Source: Sphingobacterium sp. (lineage in GTDB: Bacteria; Bacteroidota; Bacteroidia; Sphingobacteriales; Sphingobacteriaceae). Taken from it: a DNA stretch of 64,000 bases. Both the position numbers and the translations under genes were made by a program. The notes beneath the pieces are model-generated. The model had not been told where the DNA came from. It ran no database searches and saw nothing but the letters and a program-made list of their open reading frames with translations. Shown piece by piece: positions 54,175 to 61,360 of the stretch (positions are counted from its first letter, which is position 1; every line of letters starts with the position of its first letter). The stretch is from contig JAITLV010000335.1 in NCBI GenBank assembly GCA_031277685.1, positions 1-64,000 on the forward strand, given 5' to 3'.

Positions 54175-55095
54175 TTAGAAATGAAAAGTACTTGAATTGA
54201 GTCGCCCACTTCCATGTATATTGATCTCATCCTGATCAATTTCCAGGATTCCGAAAGCATTGTCATTGGCTGTTTCAATCATTCCTTCTAATGTGATGAA
54301 AGGAATATTTTTTGACAACACATTATTTCCCGCATGGTTATGACCGGAAAGTACCATCTTCACTGAAGGGAAACTGGTTAGTATATCAAGAATTGCCTGA
54401 TTGTTCAATGCTTCGTATCCATTTTCAGGCAGTAAGGGGTGATGTGTAAAAACAAGTACGTTTTCTTTTTCCAGTTCTGACAATTCCAATTCTGCCCTTA
54501 ACCAGGCCAATTGCTTATTTCCTATTCCGCCATTCCATGGTTGAGTATTGCTCCGCCCCGCCAGATTCAGGCTATCGCGCATATTTTTCCATCGCAAATG
54601 TTTTTCCGACCCCTTTTCCGTGGCATATTCTGAAAGATCATTAGTATTTAAAAAGATGAAACGCCAATTCTGCCGAACAACTGAATAGTAACTATTGGAC
54701 ATCCCATATAATTCATGTAATTGTGAAGGTACTGCTGCATTTACGTAATCATGGTTTCCCAATAAACAATAGAGGGGGGCTTTTAAGGCAGAAAGATGCT
54801 TCTTTAGGATAGGAAGGTCTTTTGGCCCCTCGTCAACCAGATCACCTAATATTAGGGAAAAATCTACTTTCTTTTGGTTGAAATATTCAACAGCTCTATC
54901 TACTTTTATTAGTGAGTTTCTGTAAAAACGGGAACCATGATCTTCCTTATTTGCGTATTGTATGTCAGCCATAATACCTATTCGTAAAATGGGGCTTTTA
55001 TGCTGTGCCCGGCAGAACATACCTAATGTGAGGCAGGCTGTAAACAAACAAGCCTGTCTCCACATTTTTATTCTTTTGACCACTTTGTATCTCAT
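54175..55095 (-). CDS. Exported metallophosphoesterase, ADP-ribose pyrophosphatase (Mn)-like
   Basis: 306 residues with a signal segment from Met11 (MWRQACLFTACLTLGMFCRA). Calcineurin-type motifs in order: MADIQYA (metal Asp, with Gln where His is usual), ILGDLVDEG, LLGNHDY, FTHHPLL and LSGHNHAG. The DIQYA form is that of Mn-dependent ADP-ribose/CDP-alcohol diphosphatases, so hydrolysis of a nucleoside diphosphate or phospholipid head group in the periplasm is likely. Its ATG overlaps the previous stop by 4 bases (ATGA), so the two phosphoesterases are translationally coupled. Confidence 0.82.
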   Translation of the reverse strand: MRYKVVKRIKMWRQACLFTACLTLGMFCRAQHKSPILRIGIMADIQYANKEDHGSRFYRNSLIKVDRAVEYFNQKKVDFSLILGDLVDEGPKDLPILKKHLSALKAPLYCLLGNHDYVNAAVPSQLHELYGMSNSYYSVVRQNWRFIFLNTNDLSEYATEKGSEKHLRWKNMRDSLNLAGRSNTQPWNGGIGNKQLAWLRAELELSELEKENVLVFTHHPLLPENGYEALNNQAILDILTSFPSVKMVLSGHNHAGNNVLSKNIPFITLEGMIETANDNAFGILEIDQDEINIHGSGRLNSSTFHF

Positions 55096-56312
55096 AACTT
55101 TCTACGGTTGACGGTATATTGTCCTACTTCTGCTCCTGAATCGCCCAAAAGTTGCACTTTCAATTGTTTTTGGTCTATTTCTACTCTTGTAAGAGTACGC
55201 TGCCCGTCTCTTGAGCCGCCGCCGATAATTATAGGATAGGAATTCAACCCTTCTGCTGGCGCATGCACTTTATAATGATGGGTGTGACCGCTCAATACGA
55301 TATCTACCTTTCCTTGATTCAGGAGAGGTTCAAAAAGTTCTGTACAATGGGTTGGACCGTGGGCATTTCCTGAATAGCGCGGCGGTATATGCATCAGTAC
55401 TATCCTGAATGCGGCGTTCTTAAATTCATCACGTTGTATTTCCTGTTCGAGCCATTTCGCCTGTTGTTCTCGGTAATGGTCAAAATCTACTATTCCTGCA
55501 TATACCGGATGAGTATCTTCTTTGTCTTCACCAGTGTCAATTATAACGAACCGTGCAGGACCTAATGAAAAAGCTGCATGTCCGATATTCTGGAAATAAT
55601 CTGCAATTCCTCGGGCGAACTTACCACGGGTTTCATGGTTTCCACGTACATATATAAAAGGCGTACTCTTGGCAAATAATTCCGTAACTGGCTTAAGCAT
55701 ATGATCGACGATCTGCTTTTCGTCCGTTTGGTAATCAAATATATCTCCGTTAAAGAAAACAAAGTCCCGATCTTTACCTTGATCGATTTTTAAAAGGTGA
55801 ACAATTGATTCTGGTCGGTCATGGATATCATTCATCATTACAAAACTTACAGCATCTTTAGAACTATCTGTGTTGATAAATGAAAATATATCGCTCTTTA
55901 TTTCTTGTCCATACGTTACTTTGTAGGGTTGGAAATCCGACAGCTCTTTAGATACAATACGGTAATGATATGTTTTTCCAGGAGCCAGGTTTTCTAAGGT
56001 GATGCAATTTATCCTTCCAGCAGGTTTTAACCCAAGTGAGCTCTCGCCATATGCTTTCTGATCTAGATTTTCAGGAGATACACCAAATTCTACCCAGGAT
56101 GCGGCTTCTTTGCTGGTAATCCAAAGAATGGAAATACTATTGGAAAATGACGTTTGAAGATAGGGCCCCACAATAAAGCCAAAATCTCCTACTTGTGTGT
56201 CCATAGAGGCTGCGAATATCTTTTTATTGGAAATGGCAAGTCCACCAATTAGAAGTGATGATTTAAGAAAAGAACGCCTGCTGTTCTCCTTTACTTCATT
56301 TTTAATAGTCAT
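55092..56312 (-). CDS. Purple-acid-phosphatase-like metallophosphoesterase, Tat-type signal
   Basis: 406 residues. The N-terminus has a twin-arginine motif (SRRSFLKSSLLIGGLA). A fibronectin-like domain follows (GPYLQTSFSNSISILWITSK, LENLAPGKTYHYRIV), as in purple acid phosphatases. Catalytic motifs: NDIHDRP, FFNGDIFDY, VRGNHETRG, LMHIPPRYS and LSGHTHHYKVH. Export folded through Tat fits a metal enzyme. First gene of a two-gene operon with a LacI-like palindrome 130 bp upstream. Substrate may be a phosphodiester or phosphomonoester used as phosphate source. Confidence 0.85.
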   Translation of the reverse strand: MTIKNEVKENSRRSFLKSSLLIGGLAISNKKIFAASMDTQVGDFGFIVGPYLQTSFSNSISILWITSKEAASWVEFGVSPENLDQKAYGESSLGLKPAGRINCITLENLAPGKTYHYRIVSKELSDFQPYKVTYGQEIKSDIFSFINTDSSKDAVSFVMMNDIHDRPESIVHLLKIDQGKDRDFVFFNGDIFDYQTDEKQIVDHMLKPVTELFAKSTPFIYVRGNHETRGKFARGIADYFQNIGHAAFSLGPARFVIIDTGEDKEDTHPVYAGIVDFDHYREQQAKWLEQEIQRDEFKNAAFRIVLMHIPPRYSGNAHGPTHCTELFEPLLNQGKVDIVLSGHTHHYKVHAPAEGLNSYPIIIGGGSRDGQRTLTRVEIDQKQLKVQLLGDSGAEVGQYTVNRRKL

Positions 56313-56441
56313 AATGTTTAAGATTTATAAAAGTTAAAATTCAATACATATTGTCAGTCTTTTTCCCAAATATTTGCACTTTTGGGGTTCATGGTTATAC
56401 GAGTATACTTAGAATAAATAGAATTTTCAAGCTGGAGAACA

Positions 56442-56457
56442 ACACAAACGATTGTGT
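56442..56457 (-). promoter_or_regulatory. LacI-like palindrome upstream of the phosphoesterase operon
   Basis: ACACAAACGATTGTGT is a 16-bp palindrome with one mismatch pair near the centre, of the CAAnCGnTTG type. It lies 130 bp before the Tat-phosphatase start, the same distance as in PULs B and C. Confidence 0.45.
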
Positions 56458-56513
56458 AAAATTCTTCTTGTAAATTATTGTTAACAGTTTGTTTGTTAGT
56501 GATTTGTATGTTT

Positions 56514-56532
56514 TATAACAATACTTGTTATA
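56514..56532. promoter_or_regulatory. Perfect inverted repeat in a divergent promoter region
   Basis: TATAACAA, TAC, TTGTTATA: 8-bp arms, 3-base spacer. It lies between the phosphoesterase operon and the amidinotransferase gene and is a candidate dimeric-regulator site. Confidence 0.4.
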
Positions 56533-56721
56533 TTTATTTCTTTACTTTTTGGCAATGAAGCTGAAAAGAAAAAGCAAAAGTTTACAATCTGGAAAAAGTC
56601 ATAATATTAAATAAATACCCAAACTTTTTTATTCATATGCCAAATAGAAAATTCGTCTTTCAATTGTAAATTGAGCTCTAGAGAAGATCATTATTTTTAA
56701 ATTGAACAAGAAGAAAGTCTT

Positions 56722-57684
56722 ATGATATATGTTGAAAGTGAATTTGCCAGATTAAGAACAGTTGTACTGACTCAATCAGAATTTGGATTTCCGAAAAAAC
56801 CGCGTTTGGGGGATCTGAGATTTCTTCAGGATGATGCTACGTACGAAAGCCTATTACATGCTGGAAAGGATTTTCGCGAAGTTTATCCGGAACTACAGCT
56901 TCTTTGGGAGGCGGAGCGATTAATATTAAAGGAAACGTTAGAACAGCATGATGTGCGTGTGCTAACACCGCGAAAACTTACAAAAAATGAAAAGAAATGT
57001 GCAAGGGATGATGGCTACGCTAATTTTTTTGTACGTGATCCTTTCTTTACTATCGGAAATTGTGTTATAGAAGCATCGTTGCGTTTCTTGCATAGGCGTA
57101 ACGAAATTCTTCCCATGCGGGATATAATTTACCAAGAAATTTATCCTAAAGACTGTGTTTACATCTCTGCTCCGCGTCCAGAAATTGGAGAAAAAAATGA
57201 TTACGGTATTGGCCCTTTCATCGAAGGTGGTGATGTACTAGTATTGGGAAAGCATATTTTGGTAGGGTCTTCAGGACTAGCGACAAATTATCGTGGGGCA
57301 ACCTGGTTAGGGAAATTCCTTCAAAAATATGGGTATACAATTGAGCTGGTCCGTTTACATCCAGACATTCTGCATCTGGATTGTGCTCTTGGGTTTGTCC
57401 GGAATGGCTTAATGGTAGTTTGCAAAGAAGCTTTATTAGATGGTGTCCCAAATGTATTAAAAACTTGGATGCCCATTGAAATCAGTCTGAACGAAGCTAG
57501 CGCATTGGCAACGAATGGATTGCCCATTTCTGAATCGGTTTACATTACAGATCCTGTTTTCGAATATATTGGAAAACAGATTGAAGCAGAAGGAATAAAA
57601 GTTGAATACATAGATTTTGCAATAAGCAGAAGTTTTGGTGGTTCTTTCCGTTGCAGTACCCAACCTCTTTGGAGAAAGGATTAA
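56722..57684 (+). CDS. Amidinotransferase / arginine-deiminase-superfamily enzyme
   Basis: 320 residues, cytoplasmic. Guanidine-modifying superfamily motifs: NFFVRDPFFTIGN (substrate Asp), GPFIEGGDVLVLG (Glu-Gly-Gly-Asp), LHPDILHLDCALGFV (His and Asp of the active site) and near the end FGGSFRCSTQPLW with the catalytic Cys at about 311. This is the pattern of glycine amidinotransferase, dimethylarginine hydrolase and related enzymes. All catalytic residues appear present. It would act on arginine or another guanidino compound; the exact reaction is not resolvable. It stands between two putative operator regions and is followed by an AraC gene. Confidence 0.8.
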   Translation: MIYVESEFARLRTVVLTQSEFGFPKKPRLGDLRFLQDDATYESLLHAGKDFREVYPELQLLWEAERLILKETLEQHDVRVLTPRKLTKNEKKCARDDGYANFFVRDPFFTIGNCVIEASLRFLHRRNEILPMRDIIYQEIYPKDCVYISAPRPEIGEKNDYGIGPFIEGGDVLVLGKHILVGSSGLATNYRGATWLGKFLQKYGYTIELVRLHPDILHLDCALGFVRNGLMVVCKEALLDGVPNVLKTWMPIEISLNEASALATNGLPISESVYITDPVFEYIGKQIEAEGIKVEYIDFAISRSFGGSFRCSTQPLWRKD

Positions 57685-57767
57685 ATAGATTAAATTCTTT
57701 TATGTCAGATCCAGGGTTAGATTTGGTTTCGGCATGATACAAACTTAAAGCGTATGTACAACTTTTT

Positions 57768-57804
57768 GTTATAATTTTCAATAAAATAGTTTTAAAAAAC
57801 AATA
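57768..57804 (+). promoter_or_regulatory. 21-bp-phased direct repeat upstream of the fourth AraC gene
   Basis: GTTATAATTTTCAATA at 57768 and GTTTTAAAAAACAATA at 57789, 21 bases apart. The linker AATAAAATAGTT is identical to that at 51731. It is 219 bases before the AraC start. Confidence 0.6.
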
Positions 57805-58022
57805 CTAAATAAGGCTGTTGAGATTCTTTTTTCTTGTTTAAATAACTTTATGTTAGTTAGTTATGTGGTATTTCTTCGGAATAACGCTAAAAAAAAATGA
57901 GTTATATTTAATGACGGATGTAATTCCATTTTATAGACAAAAAGAAACGTTTATTGAAATATTAGATACGTTTCATGTTCTAGTGAAGTATCTAAAAAAA
58001 CAAGCTAAAAGGAGAAATAAAA

Positions 58023-58877
58023 TTGCCTTGGGAAATATTCTATAACCTGATAAATTCTAGCGAGATTGTTAGACAAAGTATTCAGAACCAATGGTTCAAC
58101 ATCATTTTAATAGAAGAGGGATCAGGCTTCATTATTGTAGATGGGAACCAATATAAGGTTAAAAAACATCAAGCGATTGTTCTGTTTCCTGGACAATTAT
58201 GTACTTATGAACTTTCAAAAGATATTATTGCACATCATGTGAAAGCAAGTAAGGACATTTATGACTCAATAAATTCAGCGGCAAACGTACATATAATCAA
58301 ATCCAGCCCAATTAATTCTTTCAATCTCAGCAAAGAAACGTTTCAAATTTTATTGTTTGAGATAAAAGAGATAAATAGATTGCTGGAATATAAAGAAAAA
58401 GAGATCATTATAAGTAGATTTAGGACCTGTTTTCTTATTCTTAAATCGCTTTGTACAAACATAAGAAGAATGATTCCTGTTGAGGCTAAGAATCCAACAG
58501 TTCAGAATTATATTCACTTGGTTGAACAGTGTTTTACGAATAGGAGAACGATTATAAATTATGCAGATGAATTGAATGTAACGCCCATATATCTTAATAT
58601 GCTGTGTAAAAAACATCTTAATATGTCGGCAATACAATTAATCCATAACAGAAAGGCCATAGAAGCTAAACGTCTTTTATTGGAGACAGAATTATCAGTA
58701 AAGGAAATAGCTTATGAATTGGGTTTTTATAATAATGCTCATTTTACAAGGTTCTTTAAACTTCATTCCGGTTTTTCTCCAAGTGACTTTAAACAGGTTA
58801 AACAAGATGATCTAAGGCGAGCGATGGAAGCATGTGCGTTTATAAAAAAAAGAAGAAAATCCGAGAAATCCGGTTAA
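58023..58877 (+). CDS. AraC-family regulator, fourth paralogue, TTG start
   Basis: 284 residues starting at TTG, supported by AAGGAG ending 8 bases upstream; there is no ATG in frame until deep in the protein. N-terminal domain: FNIILIEEGSGFIIVDGNQY and AIVLFPGQLCTYEL (PGQ at 56-58, some 13-19 residues earlier than in its paralogues, so the N-terminus is shorter). C-terminal domain: TIINYADELNVTPIYLNMLC and LSVKEIAYELGFYNNAHFTR, then FFKLHSGFSPSDF. A short overlapping frame (57911-58045) just upstream could be a leader or a frameshifted start. May control itself and the amidinotransferase. Confidence 0.82.
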   Translation: MPWEIFYNLINSSEIVRQSIQNQWFNIILIEEGSGFIIVDGNQYKVKKHQAIVLFPGQLCTYELSKDIIAHHVKASKDIYDSINSAANVHIIKSSPINSFNLSKETFQILLFEIKEINRLLEYKEKEIIISRFRTCFLILKSLCTNIRRMIPVEAKNPTVQNYIHLVEQCFTNRRTIINYADELNVTPIYLNMLCKKHLNMSAIQLIHNRKAIEAKRLLLETELSVKEIAYELGFYNNAHFTRFFKLHSGFSPSDFKQVKQDDLRRAMEACAFIKKRRKSEKSG

Positions 58878-58927
58878 ATATACTAGTCAATCTGTTGATT
58901 ATTATGTGTGTAGAAATCTTTTTGAAG

Positions 58928-59119
58928 ATCGAAAACATGAATGGGAAGATCCGTAAATACACAAAGAATAAACTGTCATTTCCCAGCGATGATGCCGTAC
59001 TGAAATCTGTATATTTGGCTTTGAGAGAAATCTCTAGAAAATGGACAATGCCCATCCGTAATTGGGCTATTATCCTAAATCAGTTCTTAACTTTATTTGA
59101 AAACAGAGTCCAGTTATAA
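58928..59119 (+). pseudogene. C-terminal stump of an IS256-family transposase
   Basis: About 63 codons read IENMNGKIRKYTKNKLSFPS, then LKSVYLALREISRKWTMPIR and NWAIILNQFLTLFENRVQL before TAA. This is the conserved end of mutator-type (IS256) transposases (normally about 400 residues). The catalytic DDE part is missing and no left end is visible; the stump begins about 50 bases after the AraC stop. It marks an old insertion at the edge of the AraC island. Confidence 0.75.
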
Positions 59120-59136
59120 GGAACATAACTGGACTC
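59106..59136 (+). terminator. 12-bp perfect hairpin over the transposase stop
   Basis: GAGTCCAGTTAT, loop AAGGAAC, then ATAACTGGACTC. It overlaps the stop codon of the IS256 relic. No T-run follows; it may be part of the old insertion-sequence end. Confidence 0.4.
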
Positions 59137-59371
59137 CGTAGTCAATGTGAAACACTATTTCATCATAAAATTTCAATTAATATTGGATAATCCGAATGTA
59201 CTAAAGTATTGCCCGCATTTTATGATATTATTTCAATATGAAGAGAAATATTATTTACAAATCTTGTTTTAGATTAATTTTAATCTACTGATTTATAGTG
59301 TGATATAATTTTTATTGTTTACGAAATTTCAGAATCAATGTTTTTTATGATAGTTTCGGCCGAAAATAGCC

Positions 59372-60430
59372 ATGAAAAAAACATTAAGATTCTTCAAGTA
59401 TGCTCTACTGTCCATACTTACCATACTTTTACTTCTTATCTTCTATGTTTTTATCAGTAACCGAATTTTCATAGGAAGTCAGGAACAGAAATTTACAGAT
59501 TATCTGAAAACTAATCAGGAGCAGATTTCAGACAATATGGAGGGCAAATTATTTGATGATAAGTTTTATAATTCACAGATCTTTCTTTTTGGGGAAGTGC
59601 ATGGATTTGCTGATAATCAAAAAATGGATGCGATTTTTCTCAAATTTTTGAATAAAAAAGAGGGGGTAAGATATTATGTGGCTGAAATGGACAGTACCAA
59701 TGCTGATAAACTCAACCGTTTTCTAAAAGGAAGTACAAAAGATCAGAATTTACTTACAGAGGTTGTCACAGCGGTCAGAAAACGGATTCCACAGCAATCC
59801 AGTATGGAGTTATTGGAAAAATGGAGCGTGGTGTACGACTATAACCAGACTCTGGCGGATTCGCTAAAAATATCCGTGTTAGGGGTTGATACGGATTTCG
59901 ACAATAATTCCCGTAAGGTTTCCAGAGATTCGGCCATGATGGTAAATTTTACCAATTCGCTGAAAAAACTGCATATTGAAAATGAAAAGTTTTATGGACT
60001 GTTCGGGTTTTACCATGTACTCCAACGTGGGGCAAATGGAGGCAAAATGCCATTTGCTGAGCGCCTTAAGAATTCAGGCTTTAAAGTGTCAAGTATTATA
60101 AGTTACACCCTTGACAGTGAGATGTACCTGCCTGAAAACCCGCAGTTCCCAACACCAGCGGATCAAAAAATAAGTATGATCAATGCAAATGGACCATTTA
60201 TGTTAGTGAAGGGAATCAATGATTTTTCAGAGCTAGTGCAGCCAAATTCTATAAATTTATTTAAGCTGGATACTAAAGATTCGCCTTATGCCAAGTCTGA
60301 CAAGCTGATAACGATTAAGTCCAGAATATTTGGCGAAAGCTTCAATCCGCAGCAGGAAGCTTCAACGCTGGATTATTTTCAATATATCATACTTTTAAAA
60401 AACTCAGAGGCTCTTTCACCTCTGAAATAA
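59372..60430 (+). CDS. Membrane-anchored EreA/ChaN-like protein
   Basis: 352 residues. One N-terminal membrane helix (about 9-30, KYALLSILTILLLLIFYVFI), the rest outside. The motif IFLFGEVHGFADNQKMDAIF followed by YYVAEMDSTNADKLN, and later KFYGLFGFYHVLQRG, resembles the erythromycin-esterase-like / ChaN / TIKI superfamily, in which the Glu and His of GExHG are metal or active-site residues. The substrate is unknown. It precedes the LytTR pair by 187 bases but a separate regulatory box lies in between, so it is probably its own unit. Confidence 0.6.
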   Translation: MKKTLRFFKYALLSILTILLLLIFYVFISNRIFIGSQEQKFTDYLKTNQEQISDNMEGKLFDDKFYNSQIFLFGEVHGFADNQKMDAIFLKFLNKKEGVRYYVAEMDSTNADKLNRFLKGSTKDQNLLTEVVTAVRKRIPQQSSMELLEKWSVVYDYNQTLADSLKISVLGVDTDFDNNSRKVSRDSAMMVNFTNSLKKLHIENEKFYGLFGFYHVLQRGANGGKMPFAERLKNSGFKVSSIISYTLDSEMYLPENPQFPTPADQKISMINANGPFMLVKGINDFSELVQPNSINLFKLDTKDSPYAKSDKLITIKSRIFGESFNPQQEASTLDYFQYIILLKNSEALSPLK

Positions 60431-60525
60431 TACGTATTATGAGAAAAAAATGGATCTCGACTGTAACGCTCTTTTGATTTATATCCTTTTTTCGATATCA
60501 GAGCTCTTGACTTCAGGCATTTTGA

Positions 60526-60557
60526 GCGAATAATAAACGCTGACTGCGAATAATAAA
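60526..60557 (+). promoter_or_regulatory. LytTR-type direct repeat before the response regulator
   Basis: GCGAATAATAAA at 60526-60537 and again at 60546-60557: two perfect 12-mers starting 20 bases apart. The identical 12-mer pair at the same phase occurs at 63357-63388. LytTR regulators bind tandem repeats about two turns apart. TATATTTA at 60586-60593 is a possible -7 element. Confidence 0.7.
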
Positions 60558-60616
60558 TTGATTGCGGTGAGTTTAGCACAAGCGCTATATTTATTCATTA
60601 GTCATTAACATAAATT

Positions 60617-61360
60617 ATGTTTACACTATCAATAATAGAGGATGAGCCAGCAATCCGCAGAGAAATTAGTTTTCTTGTGGCTCAGGAGAAAGATATTGAA
60701 CTTGTAGGATCAGCTGGAAGTGTACAGACTGCATTTGAGCTGATTTGCGAGAAAACGCCGGACGTCATCCTGATGGATATCCAGCTTCGTGACGGGACGG
60801 CATTTGACCTTCTGAAAAAGCTGTCACCCATACCGCAAAATATAATTTTCATTACAGCATATAATCATTTTGCGATTAAAGCGATCAAGTTTGGGGCTCT
60901 TGACTATTTACTTAAACCGATCAATAAACTGGAACTCCGGGAATCCCTTGAACGTTTTCGACGTCGTCGTGAACACAATCCAGCATGGATGGAGCAGTTG
61001 ACTGTCACCCAGACGGCTATGGAGGCAAAAGGAGTTCCGGAGAGCATCGTCCTTTCCTCTGTTAATCATTTCCGGGTCGTGTCGGTGGGTGATATTGTCT
61101 ACTGTAAAAGTGATGGCCCATACAGCACATTTTATCTAAAGGATGGTTGTGAGGTCATTATGTCCAAAGCATTAAAGCACTACCAGGAACTGCTGCCACC
61201 GCCTTATTTCCTGCGTACACACCAATCATATCTGGTCAACCGCGATTATATTACGGATACCAGTAGAAATGATCATATCACGCTTCAGGATGGTACAAAA
61301 ATACCCATATCCCAGCGACGTAGAAGTATAGTCCTTACTTATCTTTCTCCTGAAAAATGA
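60617..61360 (+). CDS. LytTR-family response regulator
   Basis: 247 residues. Receiver domain about 1-120 with Asp54 as phospho-acceptor (ILMDIQLRDG), acidic pair at Glu8-Asp9, and FITAYNHFAIKAIKFGALDY and LLKPI completing the fold. The LytTR DNA-binding domain covers about 140-245 (VNHFRVVSVGDIVYCKSDGP, YFLRTHQSYLVNRDYI, DGTKIPISQRRR). Its stop overlaps the kinase start by 4 bases, so both are made together. A direct-repeat pair upstream suggests autoregulation. Confidence 0.93.
   Translation: MFTLSIIEDEPAIRREISFLVAQEKDIELVGSAGSVQTAFELICEKTPDVILMDIQLRDGTAFDLLKKLSPIPQNIIFITAYNHFAIKAIKFGALDYLLKPINKLELRESLERFRRRREHNPAWMEQLTVTQTAMEAKGVPESIVLSSVNHFRVVSVGDIVYCKSDGPYSTFYLKDGCEVIMSKALKHYQELLPPPYFLRTHQSYLVNRDYITDTSRNDHITLQDGTKIPISQRRRSIVLTYLSPEK

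Noticed and set aside
57863..58045. 60-codon ORF overlapping the start of the fourth AraC gene
   Set aside because: Could be a leader peptide or frameshifted AraC start, but adding it would make the N-terminus about 30 residues longer than in its paralogues; not supported enough to call.
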